From Ophiura sarsii (lineage: Eukaryota > Echinodermata > Ophiuroidea > Amphilepidida > Ophiuridae): DNA of 64,000 bases. A program made the position numbers and the translations under genes. The DNA lies in the NCBI GenBank assembly GCA_035610835.1, contig CM069450.1, forward strand, positions 27,587,503 through 27,651,502, given 5' to 3'. The notes under the pieces were generated by a model. It did not search any database and was not told the origin of the DNA. It worked only from the letters and a program-made list of their open reading frames with translations. Shown here in pieces: positions 1 through 11,430 of this stretch (positions are counted from its first letter, which is position 1; every line of letters begins with the position of its first letter).

Positions 1-577
1 CATGATTGCAGAAATTGCACAGCTGTGTAAGGATATTGAGAAATACCAGTTATGGTTGCTGCTGTAATTGGATGACAGGGCTGTGTGTTAATAGTGCGGT
101 GGCCTCTGTGAACCAACTGAAACCAAGTGTACTTAACGTTAGGCTGGCCTAATCACACACTATACATAAGTTGCACAGTTCCAAATGCATAATGTATCCA
201 TGATGTTTCCTTGCTAGCAATTAGGTTTATTTCTCCAACGAGAGTAATGTACATGCACCAGACTAGTACAGTTTTGGCTCATTATGAACAAATGATATAA
301 TACATCGCGCACGCGCGCTGAAAAAGAAAGAAAGTGGTAAATCAATTAAAATGTGTGGATATGGCTGAACTGAACAATGCCATACTCGAATCTGCAGTAT
401 GATGGCGCTAACTCGTTTCATCTTGTAGTTAGGTATTCCAAATTACAACCAAGCTAAGCTAACCATAGTCATGTGTACCGTTTTATATAATATTTGCCAT
501 TCCATTGGTGCGTCGTTGATTAACATACGTCGTTTTTGGCCAACTTGTTCAATTCCAAGATCATAAATGCGTTTTTG
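1..577. other. Intergenic, nothing recognised
   Basis: AT-rich sequence with no open frame of note and no repeat that I could match elsewhere in the window. Confidence 0.5.
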
Positions 578-1560
578 ATTTATTTATTTTTTGTATATAA
601 AGAGCAAATGTAAACGATAGCCCAACAGGCATTAACAAAGTTAATGAACTGAGTAATTACAAATCAAACGGGTAACTCTCGACAGAGCGCTCTGGTGGGC
701 CAATCAATTGGTTCACTGCAACTCAGAAAATAATCAAAAATATAGTAAACACAATTGGGCTAGTAAAAAAAGCCAATGAAAGTGGCGTGGGATAGGAATA
801 TATAGGATAAACACCCAAACATAGAGAATAACATCAAAAAATAAGAAGAAAATAATATCTGGAGGTCATTGATACATCGAGAGAGCTTAGCCAACATACT
901 CTGAAGAGTTGGAGAGAAAGTGTCTGTTAACACGACATTTAAAAGATTGTAGTCCTTCCTCTTGGATGTTGCCAACAACATTGACTGAAAGACTGTTCCA
1001 CAGTGGAACAGCTGTATGGATGAAACTTCTGTCTAAGCAGCAAGTTCGGGCAGGCGGCAGTGAAAGGGCATGATCTGGCATTGCAACACTTGAACGCGTA
1101 GCACGACGATGAACATATGGTATGGGGAGCAGTGCTGCTAAATCTTGTGGGCAGTGGTTGGTGTGCATTTTGTACAAGACCGTGGCTGCTGCTACCTGTC
1201 GCCGGTGAAGTAGGCTTGTGATGCTGAGATGCGATAGACCAATAGCGTCATGAGCGCCAATGATCTTGAGTGCCTTCCTTTGGATGTTGTCAAGCTGGCT
1301 TAGGATAGTAGGTGAAGCGCTAGACCAGCCTAAGTGAAGCATACTCCATTACACTACGGACTGGTGATTTGTACACAGTAGATCTGCCCAATGCCGTCAA
1401 TTTATTTGCAACCTTGCAAAGAGCGCCGAGCTTCTGGCCAGCCCTGGTTGAGACAGCCGAGATGTGTTTGGACCAAGTCAGCTTGCTATAAATGCTAAAC
1501 ACCCAGGATTTCCAGTTTGTCTGCTCGCAACTACAGACACGCAAAGGTCAATGAATTTTC
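578..1560 (-). mobile_element. LINE (non-LTR retrotransposon) 3' fragment
   Basis: The minus strand encodes the C-terminal end of a LINE reverse transcriptase, broken into two frames. The upstream piece (1320-1544) reads SKHISAVSTRAGQKLGAL, typical of the region after the catalytic domain. The downstream piece (887-1342) contains LDNIQRKALKIIGA, then RRQVAAATVLYKMHTNHC and AVPLWNSLS, the usual C-terminal motifs of CR1/Jockey-like elements. A frameshift near 1340 separates them, and the catalytic core is absent, so the copy is 5'-truncated and dead. The 3' UTR runs to an A/T-rich tail of TAAATAAATAAA type at 578-592. Matching 3' UTR fragments occur at 7140-7345 and 30335-30435. The LINE class is clear from the motifs; the exact clade is not. 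Confidence 0.8.
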
Positions 1561-2577
1561 ATATCATCGTGCCGGTGTAGCAGGAGCCATAGTCTGCCCT
1601 GTACAATAAAGTATATGTTGGTAAACGGCACTCATCTCTACTGTATCACGCAGCACTAGTTTCACGCTTCATCCCGTAAATATATATGGAGGTCGGACTA
1701 TAGCCCCAGGGGGCATGGCGCTTTTCATTTTTCACACAAGAGTACCACATCTTAATTTTTTGATAAACTTAGGGTAAAACAATAAGAAACATACTTGTTG
1801 TCATCACCACACCAATAAAATAAACCGGGAGAGAATCTTGATTTCGAGTAAATGACACATGTTGACCCTTGTTAAAATAATTGTTGATAAGGACGGTCAA
1901 CGATTTCCCCTATATCTTAAAGACAGCTGTTTTATGTTGAAACACGAAAAATACATTTGATTACTAGCTAAACATAATGTCTCTTATCTCTTCAATATAA
2001 TTGAATACCTGTTGACACAGCTTCTAAATCAACAGAGAGTGGAATATTTGTGCAAATGCAGGAAGAAAGCGCCTCATGTAATGATCGAAACACCTCGTGA
2101 TGATAAGCATACCATTTGTAATATCTTTGAAACCTATATAGAGATAGCAAATGGACCTCTCGTAGCGAGCTCTTTTTCTTTCTTCTTATTTTCCCTTAAA
2201 AATGACCGTTTAAATCCTCAAAATATGTTTTAAAAATAATATGTAAATGTCTAGGTTTTGTTTGTGCTTAAAATCTTTGTGGTCGGTATTCATTTGCACG
2301 ATTTATAAACAAGACATTATTGATTTCCCTTTATGGTCATCGCAACTTTAAGAAAACAATGGTCAAAGAATAAAAAGCAATATTCATTTCCATGTACCAC
2401 TTAGTTTTACATAAAAAGTGTAAGAACTGATGCAATCAGAGTTACTAACAAATACTTATTTTGAAAGCAATTCGTTCTTTATCTGGCGAATATCTGTTGA
2501 ATTTACTACATTACATATTCAAGCTGAACGTCTACTACATGTGGATATATTGCCCTGCTGCCAACTTCATATCTCCC
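1561..2577. other. Intergenic, nothing recognised
   Basis: AT-rich DNA with short random open frames only. No splice-flanked exon, RNA gene or repeat match was seen. Confidence 0.4.
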
Positions 2578-2640
2578 TTAGGCGACGAAAAAATACCCTG
2601 TTCAACCGGCTGACCGGGCCGACCGACCCATTTTGTTTTG
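2578..2640. repeat. Single end of a GGCGACAAA-type MITE
   Basis: The stretch starting TTAGGCGACGAAAAAA followed by a GGCTGACCGGGCCGACCGAC core resembles one end and the centre of the complete element at 59285-59488. No partner end was found; a C-rich tract follows at 2793-2817. Confidence 0.4.
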
Positions 2641-3124
2641 AACTTTCAACTAATTTTGTATAACATTTGTTCAAATGTGTTATTGCACAATTTTGTTGAT
2701 ACTTTACTAACAAATATTTACAATATTTGTGTGTGAAGAATTTCAAAAAATATTGGAAATTTACCAAAATTGGACGACATTATTGGGAATCCACCCCCCC
2801 CCCCCGCCCCCACCCCCAAAAAAAAGCCCTACTTGCCCAATGAAACGACCTTAATTGAGATATCAATTTGCCCGTTGAACAAGTGTTTTTCCCGTTGTCA
2901 TAAGGCTTCATAAGAATTCCGTCAACCCACACCCAGTAAATTTCACAATGACCCGCACTCTAGTGTGAAGGCCTCGCTACAGAAACCCTATAGTCAAAAC
3001 CAGCGTCAGGTACCCAAAGCGCCGTAGACACTATCGACTGGTGCAATAACACAAAGAGGCGGGAGTGAAAAAACTTGATTTGTAATCGCGGATACTGCCC
3101 CTCAGCCGTGGTCGGGAAAATCTC

Positions 3125-3395
3125 AGAATATACAGGGAACGGAACCGTAATGGGAAAAGGGAAAGGAAATGAAAATAAATGGAGAACAGGGAAATCAAAA
3201 GGGATGGAAAGGGAAAAGGAAGTAGAAAAACAAAGGGTAGGGAAAGGAATGTAAGGAAAAGAATAGTTTTCATAGACATAAGTGGAAAGAAAAAGAAAGG
3301 GAGAAGAGGGAGATAAAAAGGGAAGGAAAGGGAAAAGGAAATAGATAAACGAGGGATATGAAGGGGAGATGGTAAGGAAAAGAATAATATACATA
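3125..3395. repeat. Polypurine tract
   Basis: About 270 bp almost purely A and G on the + strand (GGGAAAGG and AAAAGGAA units). The long minus-strand frames here (phenylalanine-, serine- and proline-rich) are artefacts of this composition and not genes. Mirror-repeat purine tracts of this sort can adopt triplex structure. Confidence 0.75.
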
Positions 3396-3639
3396 ACATA
3401 GAAACACTTGATGATGTGTAAGCGTGCATGACGTACCTTCAGTGACTTTCATCAATGTAATTATAGGACCGGGACAGGTTCAGATACGCCACTGTAAGAA
3501 ACATGTGTTTCAACCAGCATGCTTATATATAGGCTTTTTAAGCCTGGCCCGAGCAATTTGCTTGAGTCTGGTACCTTCAGGACCCAAGCATGTGTCTGTA
3601 CGGACCGACCGTGTAAACAAACAAACAAACTTTGTGTAA

Positions 3640-4389
3640 AGTGCTTAAAGCACTTTAAACTTTGTGTAAAGTGCTTCGATCATTGGAAAGCCTTATAATA
3701 TAATATAGCCTTATAATATAATTTTGTTATTAATGTATTCTATGTATCATCATAATACATGTCATGCAATACCGCCCTCTGGAGTTTAGTGCGTTAGATA
3801 CTGAGGGGGTAGAGTTTAATTATATTCGGTTTTAGATGTTTTAGCCTTACACATTAGTCGCAAAATAGTAAATTGTGGTGATACGATACCTATTGTTGCA
3901 CACATGTAGCTATCATCTAAAGTCAAAATACAACTTCTATCTGTCATATTTTTGCCTTGAATTTAAGCATAACAGCGGCTGTCACACAATAAAACAAAAT
4001 TCAATCGCGAACTCCTCCCCAAAACACACCAAAAATACCAAATAATCAACCAAATTCAAACAAACAAACAGCCAAAACTAAACTAATTTAACAAATGAAA
4101 AGAATGAACCGCAAACAAAGAGTATGCGAGTCTATCTGACCATAATACATGTAGGGACATTGTATCTGATCTTAGGAGTCTATTGATTCACAAGGAAAAG
4201 GTATATCATGCTGATGTATGCAGATATGCATTAGTCATAATTAAACTGTTGGAAACATTTGGGAATAGAACATTAAAATCTAAATTTCAGTTTTTCAATT
4301 TCAATTTGCCATAATTTGTCACAAATTGAAGCCAAATTTACACATAAATGTATACAAAATTGAATTTTTTAACTGCGCGTAATTGAAAC
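3640..4389. other. Intergenic, nothing recognised
   Basis: AT-rich, with CAAA-rich stretches near 4020-4110. No gene or repeat assignment could be supported. Confidence 0.4.
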
Positions 4390-5350
4390 AGATTACTTTT
4401 ATGGCAAATATTTTGCCAAAACCAGGTTTATCGACCGATAAACCAGGTTTATCAAACACTATGACAATTGAATCGAAAACCAAGTTTATCATCTATTGAC
4501 ATAGTTTTTTTCTCGAAAAAAAACAGGTTTCTCGACCGTTGTTGCACCCATAACATGTAGTTCGACTACCTGAGTGGTGTAATGGTTAGCGCGACCGCCT
4601 GTCACGCATGAAACCAAGGTTCAATTCATCGTAGGTTACTTTTCTACTTTGATGTTCAAATATATTATTTATTTACATATCATTAGTTAGGTTTTTTTAC
4701 TATTACTAATTTTGTTTCATGAATAAATATGTTACTGAATTTTTCTTCGGCTGTTCGTGGTGTTTATTTGCACAATATCCAACGCCCTTTCCAAATCTGT
4801 TTTGTGAGGGAACCGATGACTAGCAATTCCTTTCCCGCAGCAGTCATATCTAAGAGATGAATCAGCTGTACTAGTTCCAAAAAAAGGAATAAATCCGACG
4901 ACAGTCAAAAGCAGAAAATGAACAGTATAATTTCTTTGTAATAAACCGACCGAATCACAAACAAAACGCCAATTTTAACATGTAACCTCGTAGTAACAGT
5001 CGTGTGTCTAAATAGATACAAATGGTTTTTTTATTACTTTACCGAACTTTGCGACCGCACTACTGTACTGTACAATCGTAAACTAAGACAATCGTTTCGA
5101 TTGTAAAAATAAGTTTATCGGTCAAGAAACCTGTTTTTTCGAGAGAAAAACTATGACAAGCGACGATGATGAACTTCTTTTTTTCGATTTGATAAACCTG
5201 GTTTTCCGATTCGATTGTCATAGGTTTTTTAAAAAAACAGGTTTCTCGGCTGATAAAAACAGGTTCATCAAATAAAATAAAAAAAGTTTATCGTCGATTG
5301 TCATTCTTTTGAAAAAAAGGTTTTACGTCGAAAAAACAGGTTTATAATAT
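4390..5350. repeat. Region of repeated AAACAGGTTTATCG motifs, both orientations
   Basis: Variants of CAGGTTTATCG, CAGGTTTCTCG and their complements alternate with GACAATCGA/TCGATTGTCA-like words on both sides of a central unrelated stretch (about 4560-5080) that includes a tRNA-like sequence. The arrangement suggests a decayed foldback or simple-repeat-derived element, but clean ends were not found. Confidence 0.45.
4565..4638 (+). pseudogene. tRNA-Asp(GTC)-like pseudogene or SINE head
   Basis: A perfect Pol III box A (TGGTGTAATGG, 4575-4585) and a perfect box B core (GTTCAATTC, 4619-4627) stand at tRNA spacing. Between them the anticodon loop CCTGTCACGC matches the animal tRNA-Asp loop with anticodon GTC. 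The anticodon, T and acceptor stems are mispaired, so a working tRNA is unlikely. A TTTT stretch follows at 4639-4642. It could instead be the head of a tRNA-derived SINE. Confidence 0.6.
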
Positions 5351-5367
5351 GTGACACATACTTGCCA

Positions 5368-6263
5368 TACAGGGTGGTTCAATAAAACGTTGACAGTTTT
5401 TTGAAGCCATTATTTTTGAAATTCTGTAGATTTAAAAAAATCTTTTTCAATATTCATCAACTATATGATCTTGACCATCTATGCTGAAAATATCGTTACA
5501 AATAACCTTACAGTTGCAAAATAACAGCTATTTGAACAAAGTCTGTCACATTTCACTCTGTCCACGGGTACTGATTTCCCGACGTTACAACCAGTGTGGT
5601 TCAATAAAACGTTGACAATTTTTCAAAGCCATATTTGTCAAAATTGTGGGATTTGGTTTAATTTTTTTTACATATTCCTCAAAAATATCATCTTGGCCAT
5701 CTATGCTGAAAATCTCAATGTTAATAATGCTAAGGCGGCAAAATGATAACTTTTTGAAGAGAATTTCTCCAAAATCTCTTTGTCCACGGGTAAATCTACG
5801 GGAAATGACCAGCAAGATAACATTAAATGGCATCGTCACTTTTAAGGCATAGATCATAGACAATTACACTTCAAATCTATGAAAATTAATCATTCTAATT
5901 AGAGTCACTTGTGGTATTATTATAACGTATTGATTTCACACCTGAATAGATAGTTAAGATGTTAACAATTACAGTGGTTTAACCTGGCAGGATCTTCAAA
6001 TCTTAGATTACTTGCATGCAATTCATCATTCAGTATTCAATGTAACGTCGCGAAATCAGTACCCGTGGACAGAGTGAAATGGGACAAACTTTGTTCAAAT
6101 AGCTGTTATTTTGCAACCGTAAGGTTATTTGTAACGATATTTTCAGCATAGATGGTCAAGATCATAGTTGATGAATATTGAAAAAGATTTTTTTTTTAAA
6201 TCTACAGAATTTTAAAAAAAATGGCTTCAAAAAACTGTCAACGTTTTATTGAACCACCCTGTA
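5368..6263. mobile_element. Foldback / mariner-like MITE with long inverted repeats
   Basis: The ends read CAGGGTGGTTCAATAAAACG and its complement, flanked on both sides by TA. The terminal inverted repeats are about 210 bp long (5370-5583 against 6048-6261). A third, more diverged copy of the arm lies inside at about 5590-5800 in the same orientation as the left arm. No transposase is encoded. The TA flanks suggest mobilisation by a mariner/Tc1 enzyme. Confidence 0.85.
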
Positions 6264-6699
6264 TACTTTACACTTCACTCAAAATATAGTTGCGTTGATA
6301 GGCCACCCACATTCAGGGATTATGTCTTAACTATGTGATTTAAGCGAAGTATATTATACAGCATTTACCATAAAGTTATTACACACTTTTGTTTTGTCAT
6401 TGTGCGTAATGAATGATCATTCGCATTGTGCAATATTTTTTTCTGTGAATCCTACCTTTTGAATATTAGACTCTGTTGTTCTCACAGCGTAAAGTATTTA
6501 ATTCCAAAATTATAGCTGAACAAAAAATGAAATATCCCGTAAATAATAGCTGAAAAGTGTTAAAATATGGTAAGCTTACAAACTGACGCATATGCATCCC
6601 AATCATAGCGTCATCAGACATAGGGTAAGAAGAAAATATAGTAACCCGCCATCCGAATTATCTTATGACGCATCTAGATAACCTGTAGTTCAATCAGTT

Positions 6700-6950
6700 C
6701 GAAATTGGCGAGAAATATTCGGCTCTTATCTCTCCGTGCGCAAAAGTAATCCAGGCGTACGCGCGCGGTTAGGGCTACACGCATGCGTCACGCATATGAT
6801 GCACATCGCGCTTGTTTCCTTCATGCACGCCCATGTCCTTCTGTATTCGTTCGCTGCTGTAAGGAGGCTTCATCAATTGGGAGCTGATCAAACTATAGAT
6901 CTTGATGTGTTCGTTAGATATAGGAGAACGAGAAAATACTGCGAGCGGAT
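6700..6950 (+). repeat. Dispersed repeat F, copy 1
   Basis: Matches 62500-62740 over about 240 bp, sharing GAAATATTCGG, TGTGCGCAAAAGTAATCCA, a TGCGTCAC-type segment and CATTCTGTGTT/CTTCTGTATT-like words. The family is not recognised; no tRNA boxes or clean ends were seen. Confidence 0.5.
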
Positions 6951-7139
6951 ATTCAAGACAATCACAGAGAAAATCTGATATATGAAAATATGGTAACCCT
7001 GTGATTCATAAACCCACAATTGGAATCCTGGAATAAATATGTGATTGACAGAAACAAAAACAAAAAAGTTTTAAAGAACATTTACTCACGTTTGACGTTT
7101 TCTTTGTTTAATGTGGTGTACACGCATCATCAGAATGAC

Positions 7140-7345
7140 CCGTGTTCATTTTATATTATAAAGAACAAATGCCCAACAGAAATGAACATGGTAAATGAAA
7201 ACTGGTAAGTCTCTATCAAGAGCGCTGATTCACTGCAACTCATAAAACATGAATAATACAAGAAACACAAATGGGCAGGGGCTAAAATGGCCCATGAAAG
7301 TGACAATAGAAATAGATAACTTAAATCCCGATGAATTCATCTGAT
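7140..7345 (-). mobile_element. LINE 3' UTR fragment
   Basis: Aligns with 595-790 of the LINE at 578-1560: shared words include AAAGAGCAAATG/AAGAACAAATG, GAGCGCT, TTCACTGCAACTCA and CCCATGAAAGTG. It is only the 3' end, as expected for a 5'-truncated insertion. Confidence 0.6.
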
Positions 7346-9390
7346 ATAGGGAAAAGACACAGGTCACGGAGTAGCTACGTATACAAGCTTTTGCTGGAAT
7401 AAGGGTATTGCAGAACATAATATTGCAATGCAATAAAATATTAAGATATGATCAATACGATCAATACGGTACTTGCAATACAGAATCTGGACAATAATAG
7501 AACAGATCTGATATATGATTAACCAATCACAGGTGGGGTGGAATATTCTGGATTGTCAGGATACTTCAACTTATTCAGTAAAGTATCAATATCTGATTGT
7601 GCGGATATGGATTATTTTTCCTCGTATATCGTGAAATGCGTAGTGAATACAGATGTGACCTACTTTTATCTATTTTATTATTTTTCATATCCTAATTTAT
7701 GTATTCGTATTCAGTAGAGACTGACTTTGTGCAAAGATTAAACAGGCGGGTGGACCATATCGTTATGGAAAGATTGAAAATGATGCCTCTGAGCCTCTGA
7801 TATAAACAATAATTTACCTGTATGGTTTTCAAATCTGATAGGCGAGGAGATAAGCAAGTAGCGGCACCAGCACTTTTGTAGGGGAGGGGGGCACATGAAA
7901 TTATTATGGTGGACAATGTTGGCTTTTTAATGTCAAAATTGTCCGAAATTAGCTTAATTTGGTCTGAAAGTTGATAGGTTAAACTAATTTTAAGCTAATT
8001 TGAGGTGATATTGACTTGCACAGTCAACACTTTTTTGATTGTGAGTGAGGGGGTAGGTGGATTGGGGCTTTATCTGACGAAGGCAATGGGGTGCAAGGAT
8101 CGTTGGCGGGGAATTACCCATATTCCCTACGTGGTGCCGCCACTGAATGGGGCTTGTAGTGGTGGAGGTGGATATATTCTTCGGCGCAAATCATGAAGAA
8201 TCAAGGAGAACCGATGAGGTATAAGATATACTGCCAAAGGTATACGATATACGATTAATACCTTGAAAATATAGATCTGACTATAACAATTCCCCTTGCA
8301 TTGGCTAAAAGGGTTCGTATTTGAGATACCTCACACTTTCCTCTGTGGAAAGTTCCTCTAGTTGCAAAGTCATATTTTTATTAATATGTATTCAACCATT
8401 TGTCAACTGAAAATATGATTGGCAAAGATGCATCGTACATCAGTGAATATTTAATTGCCATTAACATTCATTTGTTGAATTTACTTGTATATACATCTCA
8501 CATGCACGCGATATGAACACTCAACTGTGTTGTATTACATAGTGATTTAAACTATGTATAGTAGTCAAGAATAGTAATGTCTTCATAATGCACGGTCTTA
8601 TTAAAATGAAACGAAATGAACCAAAACAAAGCGCCTTTTGAACGAATTTATATCTTAAGCAGTTTCCCTGAAATCCAAGAAGTTTTAAAGACATTGATTT
8701 GCTATCATTATTTATCTGTTTGACGAAAAATAATATGTAAAATCATGCTAAGTCATTGTTCGATTTGACCAATGAGATGGCTCGATTTGATTAGTAGTAG
8801 TTTTGATACAGGGATGTACCTAGTATTATCTTTGTTAGAACACAAATGCATGTAATGTTGCCTATCCAACGGAAACTGATTCTATTATATCACACATAAA
8901 CAAAAACAAAAACAAAAAACAAAAACGCCCTGAATGCGTATCGTTTAATTAATGTGTTTTTGTTGACCAATTCATCATAATCGGTGTAATGAATACTGAT
9001 ACTTATATCTCGTATACAAAAATGACACATGTATTAGCATGATTAGAGAACAACCAGATTTACGGTTATGAGGTCGTCGTGAAAGGCCTTGTTATTGCCA
9101 AGAATGTTGTTGCAGATGGTGAATTAACTTTTATTAATATCAAATCTAGAGCATTTGCATTATTGAATAGATATGTGGATGCTTCATAAACCCAAACTTG
9201 TTGTTTTTAAATCACAGATTAGTTTTGCTAATTTCACCTTTAATTCTGCATTTACAGATTGGACCTTCTTTACTACTTTTATACTGTATACTCTTTTTTT
9301 TACTACAATCTAATTTCAACACAATCTAAATTTCACAGAATCTACATAAACGTCATAATAGTCCCTGGTATCATTGTTGGTAATCATTTG
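7346..9390. other. Intergenic, nothing recognised
   Basis: About 2 kb with no convincing exon. A small CAAAAA microsatellite sits near 8898-8925. No matches to other parts of the window were noticed. Confidence 0.4.
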
Positions 9391-11430
9391 GCGAAAAGGT
9401 GAAGAGCGAAGGTAGCTTAGTAAAAGCTCTCTCGGGCCTCCTTAAGCGCAGTCCCATGCTACAAATGGAAATGTTATGGTGCTGTCACACAGAGCCGGTT
9501 GAGCTGGGCGGCCCCCTCCCGTTTAATGGAAAGACAACAGAGTCCAACACAGCGAGCAATCAGCAAAGAATACCAACGGCCGCATTGTTGTTTATTTATC
9601 ACCGAGTCAATACCATTCTATACCGGATCTATACCGGGTCCTCACCGGCCTGGTACCGGGACCGGGCTCACCGTCCATACTGTTCTAGCTAATGGGGCCC
9701 TCACATGTATCCGTGTGAGCTGGGCGGCCCCTTACCGTGTGAAAAATGGGTGCGGACGGCGGCACACGGTGGGCCGTTTCCCGTCCGTTGAACACGTTCA
9801 GGGGACTTTGCCGGCCACCGGAGATTTGAACATGCTCAAAACTCCTGGCGGGTGAGTGAAAGCGGCGAAAAACGATAGGAGCCCGGTATGAAGACAGTAT
9901 AAGGACGGCGCACCCGTTCGCACCCGTTTCACACACGTTTCGCACCCATTTCGCGCCCATTCGCAGGGCGGTGATGGACGGTAGAGTGGACGTCGACCAT
10001 CTTAGCGACGCGGGCTGCGAATGACCACATGCAGCCTGGTAACCGTTCGCGGAACGGACTCTCAGCAGGCATGTTGCAACTCTCTAAATGTAAAAAAGCT
10101 CAAACTCACTCTTTCGAGAGCTTTAGGAGGGACAGCTCTTTTTTTGGAGTGAAGTTCACTCTTAAAAGAACAATCACTCTAAAAAGAGTTAAAATCACTT
10201 TGAAAAGAGTGGAAATTACTATTAAAAGAGTGAAAAATCAATCTGAAAAGAGTGAACTTCACTTCCTAGAAGAGCCGTCCCTCCTAGAGCTCTCGAAAGA
10301 GTGAGGTTTAGTTCTTTTACATTTAGAGAGTATTATAGATGTTGGTCGTACGAATTCCGGAATGCAAATGAAGCGGGGAGCTTGAGCGCTCAGCTTAAAA
10401 AGGGCGGTTTGATGATATAATCAAGACGTTTCGGCCGGTACCCAGGCGTTCCGACCGGTTAGGAACCGGTATGGAGGTGGTATGCACACGGTGAGGATAC
10501 GGTGAGAACGGTAAGCTAGACCTGTATGAGGCCGGTGGAACCCGATACAGACCCGGTGTAGAGCGGTATGGACCGAGGACCGGTGAGGAGGTGTTATGCA
10601 CCCGGTGAGAACGGTAAGCTAGCTACGTATGAGGACGGTGAGCCCGGTACCAGGCCGGTGAGGACCCCGCATAGACCCGGTATATAACGGTATGGACCCG
10701 GTGACCACCAACAAAAATCAATGCGCCCGTTGGCATTTTTTACTGATTGTTTGGACTCTGTTGTTTTTCTATTAGACGGTAAGGTGGCCGCCTACCATTA
10801 CCGCCCTGCGAACGGGCGCGAAACGGGTGCGCCGTCTTTATATTGTCCTCAAACCGGGCTCTCACCGTTTGCCGCCGCTTTTACTCACACGGCAGGTGTT
10901 TTGAGAATGGTCAAACTTCCTGCCGCGCGCCACCGTGTGACATCACCGTGTGCCGCCGTCTGCACCAATTTGTCACACGGTAATGGACCAGCCAGCTCAC
11001 ACGGATACATGTGAGTAATACAGAGATTCCCGGAATGTGAGTGAAGCGGCGAGCTTGAGCGCTCAGCTTGATGACGTTATCAAGGCGGTTCGGTCGGTAC
11101 CCAAGCGTTTCGGCCGGTGAGGACCTGGTGAGGAGATGGTATGAGCCCGGTTCCAGGCCGATAAAGACCCGGTATAGAACAGTATGAACCCGGTGACAAA
11201 AATAAAATCAATGCGGCCGTTGACATTTTTTGCTGATTGTTCACCGTGTTGGACTCTGTTGTTTTTCTATAAGACGGTAAGGGGCCGCCCAGCTCACACG
11301 GATACATGTGAGGGCCCATTACCGGTTCTCACTGTGTCAACACCGGGTGCATACCACCTCCTCATCGGCCTAAAAATACGTCATCAAACCGCTTCACTCG
11401 CATTCCGGACTTCGTACTAGCAACATGCAT
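9390..11430. mobile_element. GC-rich composite of inverted and direct repeats
   Basis: Base composition rises sharply here. Modules recur: GAGCTGGGCGGCCCC with a CACACGGATACATGTGAG word in both orientations (9495-9730, 10960-11010, 11290-11310), a CGGTGAGGAC/CGGTATG micro-repeat (10440-10690 and 11100-11190, inverted at 9600-9680), and AGCTTGAGCGCTCAGCTT (10379 and 11053). The segment 10345-11421 has inverted ends around ATTCCGG. The open frames here (up to 118 codons) follow the repeat symmetry and resemble no protein I know. It is probably a non-autonomous transposon or a pile-up of several. Confidence 0.55.
10079..10331. mobile_element. Foldback element with internal AGAGTG tandem motif
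   Basis: Ends are ACTCTCTAAATG and CATTTAGAGAGT, extending into arms of roughly 80 bp that include CACTCTTTCGAGAGCT and AGGAGGGAC. The middle is a run of AAAAGAGTGAAAATCACTCT-like units, the same word as in the arms. It is inserted in the GC-rich composite. The element at 53592-54504 shares the terminal ACTCTCTAAAT. Confidence 0.75.

Noticed and set aside
2960..3455. Overlapping minus-strand frames rich in Phe, Ser and Pro
   Set aside because: They follow directly from the polypurine tract; no domain and all three frames look alike.
9399..9960. Proline- and arginine-rich frames of 91-118 codons
   Set aside because: Contained in the GC-rich repeat island and mirrored in its inverted copies; no recognisable protein.
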